DNA of 64,000 nt from Mesorhizobium hawassense (GCF_003289945.1 NZ_QMBP01000004.1:124001-188000), one strand, 5' to 3'; shown: positions 38,139 through 48,027, counted from the first letter of the stretch. Notes: generated by a model from the letters alone, not told the origin. Made by a program: numbers and translations.

Positions 38139-39143
38139 ATGAAACTGATTTTCGCCGGCATCCTTGCCGGGTTGATGGCGACCACCGCCGCCAAGGCCGA
38201 CGAGATGGTGTTCACCAGCTGGGGCGGTACGACGCAGGAAGCCCAGACCAAATCCTGGGCCGAGCCTTTCTCCGCTTCGTCGGGCATCAAGGTGCTGCAG
38301 GACGGTCCGACCGATTACGGCAAGCTGAAGGCCATGGTCGACGCCAAGAACGTCACCTGGGACGTCGTCGACGTCGAGATGGATTTCGCCATCAAGGCGG
38401 CAAAGGACGGCCTGCTCGAGCCGATCGACTTCGCCGCCGTGCCGAAGGCCGATCTCGACCCGCGCTTCTCGAACGAGAATGCCGTCGGCAGCTTCTACTA
38501 TTCCTTCGCGCTCGCCTGGAACAAGGGCGCCGTTTCCGGCGAGCCGGCCGGCTGGGCCGACATGTTCGACACCAAGAAATTCCCTGGCAAGCGTACCTTC
38601 TACAAATGGTCGGCGCCGGGCGTGATCGAGATCGCTCTGCTCGCCGATGGCGTGCCGGCCGACAAGCTCTATCCGCTCGACCTCGACCGCGCCTTCAAGA
38701 AGCTCGATACCATCAAGTCCGACATCGTCTGGTGGGGCGGCGGCGCGGAGTCGCAGCAGCTGATCGCTTCGGGTGAAGCTGCCTTCGGCCAGCTCTGGAA
38801 CGGCCGTGTCTTCGCGCTGGAGAAGGACGGCGCCGATGTCGGCGTCTCCTGGAACCAGAACTTGACCGCAGCCGACGTCCTCGTCGTGCCGAAGGGCGCC
38901 AAGAACAGGGACGCCGCCATGAAGTTCCTCGCCGCCGCGACCAGCCCGACCGGCCAGGCGAAATTCGCCGAGGCGAGCGGCTACGCGCCGATCAACACCA
39001 AGGCCAAGGCAGAGATGCCCGCCGACGTGGTCAAGGGCCTGCCCGACGCCCATGTCGACGGCCAGATCAACCTCGACATGAACTACTGGGCCGAGCATCG
39101 CGACGAAATCGCCAAGCGCTGGTACGCCTGGCAGGCGAAGTAG
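38139..39143 (+). CDS. ABC transporter substrate-binding protein, PotD-like
   Basis: A 334-residue periplasmic protein. Signal peptide MKLIFAGILAGLMATTAAKA; mature start DEMVFTSWGGTTQEAQTKSW is typical of the polyamine/opine-type binding-protein class. GAGGAG precedes the ATG. It follows the aldehyde dehydrogenase by 65 bases and is followed by a strong hairpin and the permeases. Its ligand is probably the substrate of the flavin monooxygenase pathway. Confidence 0.88.
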   Translation: MKLIFAGILAGLMATTAAKADEMVFTSWGGTTQEAQTKSWAEPFSASSGIKVLQDGPTDYGKLKAMVDAKNVTWDVVDVEMDFAIKAAKDGLLEPIDFAAVPKADLDPRFSNENAVGSFYYSFALAWNKGAVSGEPAGWADMFDTKKFPGKRTFYKWSAPGVIEIALLADGVPADKLYPLDLDRAFKKLDTIKSDIVWWGGGAESQQLIASGEAAFGQLWNGRVFALEKDGADVGVSWNQNLTAADVLVVPKGAKNRDAAMKFLAAATSPTGQAKFAEASGYAPINTKAKAEMPADVVKGLPDAHVDGQINLDMNYWAEHRDEIAKRWYAWQAK

Positions 39144-39164
39144 ACGCCGTCCCTTTCGTGACAA

Positions 39165-39194
39165 GGATCGGGACGGCGCTGGCCGTCCCGATCC
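39165..39194 (+). terminator. Intercistronic hairpin after the binding-protein gene
   Basis: GGATCGGGACGGC (39165-39177) and GCCGTCCCGATCC (39182-39194) form a perfect 13-base stem with a four-base loop. It has no U-run, so it is more likely an attenuator or mRNA-stabilising hairpin than a full terminator, raising binding protein over permease. Confidence 0.75.
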
Positions 39195-39212
39195 GCAATC
39201 CGGGATACCGAG

Positions 39213-40073
39213 ATGTCGGTGGAAGCACAGCAAGGAATCGCAACCCCGCGCATACCGGCAGGCCTTGGCGGCCTGCTTCCGGCGTTGATCCTGATCGGAC
39301 TTTTCTTCGTCGTACCGGTGCTGGCGCTGTTGCTGCGCAGCGTCACCGATCCTGCCCCCGGGTTGCAGAATTATGCGGCACTTCTGGGCGACGGCACTTA
39401 CGCGCGGGTGTTCTTCAACACTTTCCTCGTCGCCGCCGTCGTCACCATCGTCACCGTGCTCGTCGCCTTTCCGGTCGCCTGGATGCTGGCGATCATGCCG
39501 GCCGCACTCGCCTCCATCCTGTTCGGCATCATCATCCTGTCGATGTGGACGAACCTGTTGACCCGCACCTATGCCTGGATGGTGCTTTTGCAGCGCACCG
39601 GCGTCATCAACCGGGCGCTGATGGGTGCCGGCATCATCGACCAGCCGCTGCCGCTCATCAACAATCTCACCGGTGTCACCATCGGCATGGTCTACATCAT
39701 GCTGCCTTTCATGATCTTGCCACTGGTCGGCACCCTGCGGGCGATCGACCCGATGACGCTGCGCGCCGCCGCCCTTTGCGGCGCGAGCCCGCTCGCCGCC
39801 TTCCGCCGCATCCTGTTGCCGCTCTCGCTACCCGGCATCGCCGCCGGTGGCCTGATGGTCTTCGTCATGTCGCTCGGCTATTTCGTTACGCCGGCTTTGC
39901 TCGGCGGCACCTCGAACATGATGCTCGCCGAAATGATCGCGCAGATGATCCAGTCGCTGCTCAACTGGGGACTGGGCAGTGCCGCCGCCTTCATCCTGCT
40001 CGTCGTCACCATGGCGCTCTATGCGCTGCAGCTGCGCTTGGTCGGCTCAAAGCGCGCGGTGGGAGGCGCCTGA
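39213..40073 (+). CDS. ABC transporter permease, PotB-like
   Basis: A 286-residue membrane protein with about six hydrophobic segments. The EAA-type loop is AALCGASPLAAFRRILLPLS followed by LPG. ATG at 39213 lies 19 bases after the hairpin, with only a weak ribosome site. Works with the following permease and ATPase as the importer for the 38139 binding protein. Confidence 0.9.
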   Translation: MSVEAQQGIATPRIPAGLGGLLPALILIGLFFVVPVLALLLRSVTDPAPGLQNYAALLGDGTYARVFFNTFLVAAVVTIVTVLVAFPVAWMLAIMPAALASILFGIIILSMWTNLLTRTYAWMVLLQRTGVINRALMGAGIIDQPLPLINNLTGVTIGMVYIMLPFMILPLVGTLRAIDPMTLRAAALCGASPLAAFRRILLPLSLPGIAAGGLMVFVMSLGYFVTPALLGGTSNMMLAEMIAQMIQSLLNWGLGSAAAFILLVVTMALYALQLRLVGSKRAVGGA

Positions 40074-40074
40074 G

Positions 40075-40875
40075 ATGCTGCTCGACTATGACCGCCTCGG
40101 CTGGCTGAAGGTAGCGCTGCTTGGCTTCACCGCCTTGGTCGCCGCCTTCCTGCTGCTGCCCGTCGTTTTCATCGTGCTGCTCTCTTTCGGCTCGTCGCGC
40201 TGGCTGGCCTTTCCGCCGCCCGGCTGGACGCTGAAATGGTACCAGGAGCTGTTTGCCGATCCCTCCTGGGTCGAAGCGGCGCTGACCAGCACCCGCATCG
40301 CCACGATGACCGCCATCCTCGCCGTCGCCATCGGCCTGCTCGCCTCCTTCGCGCTGGTTCGCGGCCAGTTCCGCGGCCGCGAGATTTTGCGCGGTCTGCT
40401 GCTCACGCCGATGGTGCTGCCCGTCGTCGTCTTTGCCATCGCCATCTACGCCTTCTTCCTGCGGCTTGGCCTCGGCGGCACCACGATCGGCTTCGTCGTC
40501 GCTCACACCGTGCTGGCGCTGCCCTTTGCCATCATCCCGATCGCCACCGCGCTCGAAGGTTTCGACAAGTCGATCGAGGACGCGGCCATCGTTTGCGGCG
40601 CCAGCCCGCTGCAGGCCAAGCTTCGCATCACTCTGCCCTCAATCCGCATCGGCGTCTTCTCCGCCGCGATCTTTTCCTTCCTCGCCTCCTGGGACGAGGT
40701 GGTGGTGGCGATCTTCATGGCCAGCCCCACCTTGCAGACCTTGCCGGTCAAGATCTGGGGCAGCCTCCGCTCCGACCTCACCCCCGTTATCGCCGCCGCC
40801 TCCAGCCTGCTGGTCGCGCTCACGCTGGCCCTGATGATCGTCACGGCCCTCTTGCGCCGAAAGCTGCAAACATGA
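40075..40875 (+). CDS. ABC transporter permease, PotC-like
   Basis: A 266-residue membrane protein beginning MLLDYDRLGWLKVALLGFTA, with about six transmembrane segments and the EAA loop EDAAIVCGASPLQAKLRITL. Its ATG lies one base after the previous stop, and its end overlaps the ATPase start by four bases. Second permease of the importer. Confidence 0.9.
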   Translation: MLLDYDRLGWLKVALLGFTALVAAFLLLPVVFIVLLSFGSSRWLAFPPPGWTLKWYQELFADPSWVEAALTSTRIATMTAILAVAIGLLASFALVRGQFRGREILRGLLLTPMVLPVVVFAIAIYAFFLRLGLGGTTIGFVVAHTVLALPFAIIPIATALEGFDKSIEDAAIVCGASPLQAKLRITLPSIRIGVFSAAIFSFLASWDEVVVAIFMASPTLQTLPVKIWGSLRSDLTPVIAAASSLLVALTLALMIVTALLRRKLQT

Positions 40876-41948
40876 CCCAAGCCTTTCTGTCGATTCGCAA
40901 ATTACGCAAGGCATTCGGTGCCTTCACCGCCGTTCATGATGTGACGCTGGACATTCCGAAGGGCGAGTTCCTGACCTTTCTCGGGCCGTCCGGCTCGGGC
41001 AAATCGACCACGCTCTACGCCATCGCCGGTTTCCAGGATCCGACGTCGGGCGATGTCTTGCTGCAGGACAAATCGCTGCTGTCGGTGCCGTCGCACAAGC
41101 GCAACATCGGCATGGTCTTCCAGCGCTACACATTGTTCCCGCATCTGAGCGTCGCCGAAAACGTCGCCTTCCCGCTCCGCGTCCGCCGCCGGCCCGAGGC
41201 CGAGGTCAAGCGCAAGGTCGCCGACATGCTCTCCCTGGTGCGGCTGGAAAACTTCGCCGAGCGTTTGCCCGCGGCCCTCTCAGGCGGCCAGCAGCAGCGC
41301 GTCGCGCTCGCCCGCGCGCTGGCCTATGACCCGCCGATCCTTTTGATGGACGAGCCGCTCTCGGCGCTCGACAAGAAGCTGCGCGAGGAGATCCAGGCCG
41401 AAATCCGCCGCATCCACCGCGAGACCGGCGTCACCATCCTCTATGTCACGCACGACCAGGAAGAGGCGCTGCATCTGTCGGACCGGATCGCGCTCTTCCG
41501 CGACGGCCGCATCGAGCAGATCGGCACCGGCGAGGACCTTTACCTCCGACCGGCCACCGATTTCGTCGCCGGCTTCATCGGCAACTCGAATTTCCTCGCC
41601 ACCGAGCACCTGGAGACGATCGATGGCGCGGCCACGGTCCGCCTCGCCGACGGCTCGCTCGTTTCCGGCATCAACGCGAACGGCAGCTTCCAGCGAGGAC
41701 AGAAGACCAGGCTGATGATCCGGCCCGAGGCTTTTCGGCTTGACCAGAGCCCGAACGGCGCCGAGCTTGCCGTCGAGATCGTCGATGTCGCCTTCTACGG
41801 CGAACGCCGGCGCATCGTCGCGCGCACCAGCGCCGGGCAGGAAATCGACATCAGGCCGACGTCTTCAGCGGCGGCGACGCACGAGGCGTCGCCGGGCCGG
41901 CGGCAAGTGTTCTTCGATCCGGGTGGCGCCTTCCTGTTTCCCGCTTAG
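40872..41948 (+). CDS. ABC transporter ATP-binding protein, PotA-like
   Basis: A 358-residue ATPase with Walker A GPSGSGKST, signature LSGGQQQR, Walker B ILLMDEPLSAL and a C-terminal TOBE-type region (about 235-358). It is the last gene of the operon beginning at 33140 and is convergent with otsB, seven bases away, without a clear terminator between. Confidence 0.92.
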   Translation: MTQAFLSIRKLRKAFGAFTAVHDVTLDIPKGEFLTFLGPSGSGKSTTLYAIAGFQDPTSGDVLLQDKSLLSVPSHKRNIGMVFQRYTLFPHLSVAENVAFPLRVRRRPEAEVKRKVADMLSLVRLENFAERLPAALSGGQQQRVALARALAYDPPILLMDEPLSALDKKLREEIQAEIRRIHRETGVTILYVTHDQEEALHLSDRIALFRDGRIEQIGTGEDLYLRPATDFVAGFIGNSNFLATEHLETIDGAATVRLADGSLVSGINANGSFQRGQKTRLMIRPEAFRLDQSPNGAELAVEIVDVAFYGERRRIVARTSAGQEIDIRPTSSAAATHEASPGRRQVFFDPGGAFLFPA

Positions 41949-41954
41949 TGGCTG

Positions 41955-42737
41955 CTACGCGACAAGATCGCTGCGGCTTGTCTGTTTGGCAGGGCCGCCG
42001 AAATTGGTTTCGAGCCAGGCGACCGCGCTGGCGACATCTTCGATGGCGAAGCGCGCCGCTGTTTCGCCCTGCGGCTTCACGCGGATCGAAATTCCTCCGG
42101 CGGCATTGACCGTGTCGAAGCCGTTCTCGTCGGACGTGTCGTCGCCGAGAAACACGGGGCGCCTGCCGGTGAACGGATCGAGCTGCATGAAGCGCCGGAT
42201 CGCGGCCCCCTTGGCGGCTTCGAGCGGCATCAGTTCGACGCCGGCATTGCCGGCGATCACGCGGTAGCCTTTCGGCAAGCGAGCGAGGGCCGCCTCGACC
42301 AACTCTGTCGCCCGCGCCAGAAGCTGCGGCGCGGCTCTCGTGTGGATTGCCAGCACCGGCCCCTTGCGCTCGACATAGACGGCCTTGCTTGCCAGCTCCA
42401 ATTCGATCTCGTCGGCGAGCGCCGCCATATCCGCCGGCGCGTCGGCGGCTTCGATCGCACCAGCCGGCGCCAGCCTGTGCTCCAGTCCGTAGAGACCGGC
42501 GATTCGCAGCTTCAGCGGATCGAACAGATGGTCGACGGCCGCGATCGAGCGCCCGGTGATGAAGGCGAGCGCACCGTCGAGACGCTGCTCAATCCTCTCC
42601 AGGAGAACGCGCAACTCCTCGCTGACCGATACCGCATCGGGATGCGGCGCGTGCTCCAGCAGGGTGCCGTCGATGTCGAGAAAAAGCGCCCAGCGGCCTT
42701 CGGGAAGCGGCGGGGTGAGGTCTGCCTGAATGTTCAT
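41955..42737 (-). CDS. otsB: Trehalose-6-phosphate phosphatase
   Basis: A 260-residue HAD-family phosphatase. Motif I DIDGTLLEH holds the nucleophile Asp and acid/base Asp; the C-terminal GDDTSDENGF is the trehalose phosphatase metal motif. It removes phosphate from trehalose-6-phosphate. The start overlaps the otsA stop by four bases, so the two steps of OtsAB trehalose synthesis are coupled. Confidence 0.93.
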   Translation of the reverse strand: MNIQADLTPPLPEGRWALFLDIDGTLLEHAPHPDAVSVSEELRVLLERIEQRLDGALAFITGRSIAAVDHLFDPLKLRIAGLYGLEHRLAPAGAIEAADAPADMAALADEIELELASKAVYVERKGPVLAIHTRAAPQLLARATELVEAALARLPKGYRVIAGNAGVELMPLEAAKGAAIRRFMQLDPFTGRRPVFLGDDTSDENGFDTVNAAGGISIRVKPQGETAARFAIEDVASAVAWLETNFGGPAKQTSRSDLVA

Positions 42738-44527
42738 CTGAATCCAACTGCCTGTTTGCGTTCGAACATGGAAACGACATTGTCGCCGGCGGGACCGGTC
42801 GGCCGTTCGTATGAAGCGGTGACCCGGTCGAGGTCGCCGCGCTTCCTCAGCCGTGCCGCGTCGAGCAGCATGCTGCCGGCCCAGCGATAGACATTGTTGT
42901 CGCGCACGATCTCGCGCATGCGCCGCATGCGCTCATGCTGCTCGTCCGGCCCCATGGTCAGCGCCTGCAGCATCGCTTCGCTCATCATCGCCGCATCGTA
43001 AGGATTGACGATCAGCGCCTCCAGGAGCTCGCGCGAGGCGCCGGCGAAGGTGCTGAGCAGCAGCACGCCCTGCTCGTCTTCACGCGATGCGACGAATTCC
43101 TTGGCGACGAGGTTCATGCCGTCATGCAGGCTGGTGACCATGCAGATGTCGGCCGCGCGATAGAGCTCGTAGACGGCGGCCTGCGAATGATGCTCGGCCA
43201 CCATGACGACCGGCCGGTAGGATTTGCTGCCGTAGCGCTGGTTGAGCTCGTCGGCGTAGCGCAGGCATTCCTCATGCAGATGCCTGTAAGCCGGCAGCGT
43301 GCCCCGGCTCGGCGCCGCGATCTGCAGGAAGACGACGTTGCCGACTGTTTCGGGATGACGGATGAACAGCTCCTCCAGCGCATGGAAGCGATCGAGGATG
43401 CCCTTGGTGTAGTCGAGACGCTCGACGCCGACGCAGAGCTTGGCGTCGGCTGGAATCCTGAACCGTTTGCGAACGCGCCCACGGCACTCCTCGACGCTGG
43501 GCAGCGCTTTCAAAAGCTCGATCGGCCACTCGATCGAGATCGGATACGAATGCACCAGCGTCACCTGGCCGCCATAGGAAATGGCTGCGTCGGCGCGCTC
43601 GATGCGGCTCTCCATGAAGCGATCGACACTCTCGGTGAAGTTGTTGGCATGGAACTGCGTGTGGAAACCCACGATCGAGCTGCCGAGCAAGCCATCGAGG
43701 ATGCGCTCGCGCCACGGGCAGATGCTGAACACCTCCGAGTTGGGCCACGGAATGTGCCAGAAGGTGATGACGATCGCCTCCGGCAGTCGCTCGCGGATCA
43801 TGCGAGGCAGAAGCGCGAAGTGATAGTCCTGGACAAGCACGATCGGCCGCTCGTTGCGCGCTTCGGCAACCACCGTCTCGGCGAATTTGCGGTTGACCTG
43901 CTCATAGGCTTCCCAATCCGACTCGCGAAAGATCGGCCGCGTGAACGCGATATGGCAGAGCGGCCACAGGCCCTCATTGGCGAAGCCGAGATAGTAGCCC
44001 TGATATTCGTCATCGCTCAGCCAGACGCGGCGCAACGTGTAGGACGGATTGCCGGGCGGCACTTGCACACGGTCGTTCCTGTCGACCACCGTCCGGTCGG
44101 CGGTGCCGCCGCCATAGGCGATCCAGGTGCCGGCGCAGGCTCGCGTGATCGGCTCCAGCGCCGACACCAGTCCGCTCGCAGGAACGACGAGTTCGACGTC
44201 GCCGTCCTCGGTCTCGTTATGGATGTAAGGTTCGCGGTTGGAGACGACGATGACCTGCGCATCCGGCAATTCGTCGGCGAGGATCTTGCGCAACGTATCC
44301 GGCGACCAGGTAACCAGGGCCGCGTCGACCGACTGCCCGTTCTTCTCGAATTCGCGCAGCACCTTGCGTGCTGTCTCGGTGGCAAAATCGTCGCTTGAAG
44401 TTGGCGAAACGGCAGCCCTCGAATGGTGACGACGATGCCGGGATATCGAAATGAAGATCGCGAGAGCGGAAAGTCCGAGGCTTGCGAGAATAAGGACCAA
44501 AAACAGGTCGACGCCATATTGTGTCAT
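42734..44527 (-). CDS. otsA: Trehalose-6-phosphate synthase with N-terminal membrane anchor
   Basis: A 597-residue GT20 enzyme joining UDP-glucose and glucose-6-phosphate. The catalytic part runs from about residue 90 ([57 protein letters not shown]). Unlike E. coli OtsA (about 470) it has an extra N-terminus with one hydrophobic helix, [20 protein letters not shown], then a basic stretch, suggesting anchoring in the inner membrane. Start 44527 is a best guess; an ATG at 44692 in frame overlaps the upstream gene and would add 55 residues before the helix. Confidence 0.88.
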   Translation of the reverse strand: MTQYGVDLFLVLILASLGLSALAIFISISRHRRHHSRAAVSPTSSDDFATETARKVLREFEKNGQSVDAALVTWSPDTLRKILADELPDAQVIVVSNREPYIHNETEDGDVELVVPASGLVSALEPITRACAGTWIAYGGGTADRTVVDRNDRVQVPPGNPSYTLRRVWLSDDEYQGYYLGFANEGLWPLCHIAFTRPIFRESDWEAYEQVNRKFAETVVAEARNERPIVLVQDYHFALLPRMIRERLPEAIVITFWHIPWPNSEVFSICPWRERILDGLLGSSIVGFHTQFHANNFTESVDRFMESRIERADAAISYGGQVTLVHSYPISIEWPIELLKALPSVEECRGRVRKRFRIPADAKLCVGVERLDYTKGILDRFHALEELFIRHPETVGNVVFLQIAAPSRGTLPAYRHLHEECLRYADELNQRYGSKSYRPVVMVAEHHSQAAVYELYRAADICMVTSLHDGMNLVAKEFVASREDEQGVLLLSTFAGASRELLEALIVNPYDAAMMSEAMLQALTMGPDEQHERMRRMREIVRDNNVYRWAGSMLLDAARLRKRGDLDRVTASYERPTGPAGDNVVSMFERKQAVGFR

Positions 44528-44678
44528 TGAAAAGCCAGGTTGCCTCCGGCTGTCCGCGTTTTTTGTTTTCGTTGTGGCCGGCTGCGGACCGGGAGACCGG
44601 TTCAACTTTGCAAACGCGCAAAGCGGATATCGGTTCCGACATTTTTCGATTGTTGAACGCCGAGTTGCATCGTTTTGT

Positions 44679-46841
44679 TTATGTTCGAACAATCAGCGGC
44701 ACCTGGCCCTCATGGCGGTCGGAGAGGAACGCGACGACGCGGTCGCCGACCCGCTGGAAGGTGAGATCGACCGCCTTGTCGCCGACGCTGAGATGCCGCA
44801 GTGTCAGCGTGTCGATACCGATCGGCAGCCTTGGCCGCGTGACGTGCAATTCACCCTCCCAGCCATCGATTTCCAGGCCGAGGCACGCCTGCATCAGCAT
44901 GAAGGTCGAGCCTGCCGACCACGCCTGCGGCAGGCAGGCGACCGGATAGGCGATCGGCGCCTCGCCGGGCGCTCTGGTGAAGCCGCAGAAAAGTTCCGGC
45001 AGCCGCATGTTGAAATGCACGGCCGATTCGAAAGTGCCGCTCATCAGCCGCACCACGCTGTCGCGTTCGCCGTAACGCGCCAGGCCAACGCCGCAAAGTG
45101 CCGTGTCATGCGGCCAGATCGAGCCGTTGTGGTAGGACATCGGGTTGAAGAACACCGCATCGTCGGCCAGCGTCCGCAGCCCCCAGCCGGAATGGAATGC
45201 GGCGGAAAGCAGTTGGTCGGCGACGAGCTTCGCCCGCTCGGGTTGCGGCAGCCCGACGAAAAGCAGGTGCCCGGCATTTGTTGTTCGCACCTTGCAGGCC
45301 TGGCCCTCGCCATCGATGGCCAAAGCGTAGAAATTCAAATCGTCCAGCCAGAAATCGCGCTCGACGGCGACGCGCATTTCCTCGGCGCGGTTTTCCCAAT
45401 GCTCGGCGTCCGCATATTCGCCGCGCCGACGCGCGAGCGCCGCCAGACCACGGAAGGCGGCGAAGACATAGCCCTGCACCTCGACCAGCGCGATCGGCCC
45501 CTTGGGGATGCGGCCGTCGGCATGGAAGACGGAGTCGAAACTGTCCTTCCAGCCCTGGTTGGCGAGGCCGGATTCAGCGGCGCGCTGGTAGGTGACGAAG
45601 CCGGTGGCGCGGCTCGCCTCCTCAGTCCATTCCGCGGCGGCCTTCAGCGAAGGCCACAATTTGTCGATGAAGGCCATGTCGCCGGTGCGTTCGGCATAGG
45701 CGGACGCGAGATGGATGTAGAGCGGCGTGGTGTCGACACCACCATAATAGCGGCCGAAGGGAAGCTCGCGCAGCGCCGCCATCTCGCCCTTGCGCGTCTC
45801 GTGCATGATCTTGCCGGGTTGGGAATCCGAAAAGGGCGAGGTCTCCGTCGCCTGGTGCTCGGCGAGAAAAGCCAGCACGCCGCGCGCCAGCCCAGGATTG
45901 AGCCAGAGCATCTGCAGGCTCGATATCACGCCGTCGCGGCCGAACGCCGTCGAGAACCATGGGATGCCGGCATAGGGGTAAGGCCCGGTGGAAAGCTCGG
46001 TGGTGAGCAGCGCCACGTCGGCGCGGGCGCGCTCGACCCAATCGTTGAAGACACGGCCCGAGCTGTGCACCGTCGCGCCATGCCGGCGCTTGGCGCGCAT
46101 GCCGAAGCGCGCGCGTGCCGCCGCGGCGCGGAAGCGGTCGCGATCGGGCGTATCGGCGACCTCGGGACCGACTTCGACATAGAGCACCTTTTGACTGCGC
46201 TTGGTCACCGCGACGAGGAAATCGGCGCGATTGTCACTCAACTGGTCGGGCGCCTGCGAAAAGGAGATTGCCGAACGCCGCGGCAGACCGTCGAGACCAT
46301 CATAGCCGAGCAGCACCGAGGTCTTGTCGGTCTTGGCGACATGCGTCGTGCCGCGCTTCACCCGTGTCGAGCCGCGCACCTCGAACATGTCGCGAAAGTC
46401 GGCGGAAAAATGCAGCGAAGCGGTGACGGTGGAATGCTCGCGGCTGTAGTTGGAAAGCGTAATGCGCTCGAACAGCCTGTCCTGCCAGATGAGCCTGACC
46501 CGTTCGATGTGGATAGCGCCCTGCGGGATATCGCGGCCGCCGGCACTCTGGATCGGCAGGTTGGTCAGGTTGGACGTGAACAGCACATTGTCCTGGCTGA
46601 GCGAGGCGCCGAGCAGCGACATCTGCCTGCCGCCGATCGTCAGCCGGAATTCGGACAGCACGCGCGTGTCGTCGCGAAAGAACCCGTCGCCCGAACCTCT
46701 GATGTCGCCATAGGCGTCGGCGACGGCGAAGCAGTCACCCTGCTTGAGGGCGAACAGCCGATGCGGTTCCCTTGGCGCGGTTGCGTCGAGTGAGGATAGG
46801 GCCACGGCGGGATCGAGCTTGCGCTCGTCGAGCTCCGTCAT
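44679..46841 (-). CDS. Glycogen-debranching-type (amylo-alpha-1,6-glucosidase-like) enzyme
   Basis: A 720-residue protein. The N-terminal domain (about 20-280; FALKQGDCFAVADAYGDIRG, FFRDDTRVLSEFRLTIGGRQ) is the debranching-enzyme N-terminal domain, and the C-terminal (alpha/alpha)6-type region has GIPWFSTAFGRDGVISSLQM and FNPMSYHNGSIWPHDTALCG. These are family landmarks, with candidate acidic catalytic residues in the FGRDG region. No signal peptide. Encoded between a GT4 glycosyltransferase and otsAB, so it may act on cytoplasmic alpha-glucan or on a glucosyl compound made by the glycosyltransferase. Confidence 0.82.
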   Translation of the reverse strand: MTELDERKLDPAVALSSLDATAPREPHRLFALKQGDCFAVADAYGDIRGSGDGFFRDDTRVLSEFRLTIGGRQMSLLGASLSQDNVLFTSNLTNLPIQSAGGRDIPQGAIHIERVRLIWQDRLFERITLSNYSREHSTVTASLHFSADFRDMFEVRGSTRVKRGTTHVAKTDKTSVLLGYDGLDGLPRRSAISFSQAPDQLSDNRADFLVAVTKRSQKVLYVEVGPEVADTPDRDRFRAAAARARFGMRAKRRHGATVHSSGRVFNDWVERARADVALLTTELSTGPYPYAGIPWFSTAFGRDGVISSLQMLWLNPGLARGVLAFLAEHQATETSPFSDSQPGKIMHETRKGEMAALRELPFGRYYGGVDTTPLYIHLASAYAERTGDMAFIDKLWPSLKAAAEWTEEASRATGFVTYQRAAESGLANQGWKDSFDSVFHADGRIPKGPIALVEVQGYVFAAFRGLAALARRRGEYADAEHWENRAEEMRVAVERDFWLDDLNFYALAIDGEGQACKVRTTNAGHLLFVGLPQPERAKLVADQLLSAAFHSGWGLRTLADDAVFFNPMSYHNGSIWPHDTALCGVGLARYGERDSVVRLMSGTFESAVHFNMRLPELFCGFTRAPGEAPIAYPVACLPQAWSAGSTFMLMQACLGLEIDGWEGELHVTRPRLPIGIDTLTLRHLSVGDKAVDLTFQRVGDRVVAFLSDRHEGQVPLIVRT

Positions 46842-46878
46842 TCGTCACCTCTTCGTTTGCCCCGCCCAAAACAGAAGG

Positions 46879-47937
46879 TCAGGAGACTTTTGCCTCCGGG
46901 ATGCCGGTCAGGCGCATATAGGCAGCAAGGTAGTCGCGCGCCATTCTTGTCGCCGAGAACCTTGTCTCGAAAACCGCCCTCACCTGCCGCCGGTCCAAAG
47001 CGAGAAGCGCCGGCATCGACGCGACCGCATCATCCACACTGTCCACGACGAAGCCGGTGACGCCATTGTCGACGATCTCCGGCAAGGCGCCACTGTTCCA
47101 GGCAATCACAGGCGTGCCACAGGCCATCGCCTCGATCGCCACGAGGCCGAACGGCTCGGGCCAGTCGATGGGGAAAAGCATGCCTGCCGCATTGCCGAGG
47201 AAAGCAGCCTTCTCGTCCTCGGTGATCTCGCCGACATAGTCGATGCGGTCGCCATCGATGAGCGCCTCGATGTTGTCGCGGAAATAGGCGCGGTCGTCGT
47301 CGCCGATCTTGGCCGCCAGCTTCAGCTTCAGCCCGGTCCGGCGAGCGATCTCGATGGCGCGGTCCGGCCGCTTGTCGCGCGACAGGCGTCCGAGGAAGGC
47401 GAGATACGGCTCCTCCGCCCGTGGTTCGTAGGTCGGAAGATAGGCGTCGAGCGGCAGCCCGTGGTGGATTGTGGCAAGCCAGTTCGCGTCCGGCAGACCG
47501 CGCTTCTGGCTGTGCGAAATCGAAATCATCGGAAAGCGCGGAAAACGTTTATAGGCCGGCGCCAGGTCGACATAGTCGAGCCGGCCATGCGGCGTCGTCA
47601 CCGTCCTTCCCACGATCTCTTCGAAGAACGGAAAATGCAGGAAGTGGCTGAGATGGAAATGGATGACGTCGAACTGTTGGGCGCGCTCGCGCACATCGGC
47701 GAGCATGGCGAGATGCGCTGCGATCTCCGATTTCTTCGGCCGCGGGTCGAGACGTATCGCCTGGTCGCGCCCGGGCATCAGCCGCGCCGACGTCTCGCTG
47801 TCGCCGCTCGCGAACAGCGTTACATCGTGGCCGAGCTCGACCAGCGCTTCGGTGATGTAGAAGACGATCCGCTCCGTACCGCCGTAGAGTTTTGGCGGCA
47901 CGGATTCGTAGAGCGGCGCGACATGGGCGATGCGCAT
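46879..47937 (-). CDS. GT4-family glycosyltransferase
   Basis: A 352-residue GT-B enzyme. The N-terminus MRIAHVAPLYESVPPKLYGG and the nucleotide-sugar site (FGLVAIEAMACGTPVIAW, the EX7E motif region) are typical of GT4. Start 47937 has GAGGG upstream; an in-frame ATG at 47973 is an alternative. First gene of the operon 46879-41955 read leftwards. The acceptor is unknown; osmotic or stress carbohydrate metabolism is suggested by otsAB. Confidence 0.85.
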   Translation of the reverse strand: MRIAHVAPLYESVPPKLYGGTERIVFYITEALVELGHDVTLFASGDSETSARLMPGRDQAIRLDPRPKKSEIAAHLAMLADVRERAQQFDVIHFHLSHFLHFPFFEEIVGRTVTTPHGRLDYVDLAPAYKRFPRFPMISISHSQKRGLPDANWLATIHHGLPLDAYLPTYEPRAEEPYLAFLGRLSRDKRPDRAIEIARRTGLKLKLAAKIGDDDRAYFRDNIEALIDGDRIDYVGEITEDEKAAFLGNAAGMLFPIDWPEPFGLVAIEAMACGTPVIAWNSGALPEIVDNGVTGFVVDSVDDAVASMPALLALDRRQVRAVFETRFSATRMARDYLAAYMRLTGIPEAKVS

Positions 47938-48027
47938 TAAGTCCCTCAGCGGTTGACGCGAAGCAAAATGCATCAGCCGCGAGATCGTTCCTGCCCAATT
48001 GGTTCGCTCGGTGCGCGGACCACTCGT

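Noticed and set aside
44451..46793. A 780-codon plus-strand open frame opposite the debranching-type enzyme
   Set aside because: Same kind of antisense shadow; the minus-strand protein has clear family motifs.
47938..48027. Possible EcfG-type stress promoter (GGAAC ... CGTT) before the trehalose operon
   Set aside because: A GGAAC is present on the minus strand, but no CGTT occurs at 16-17 bases, so the motif is incomplete.
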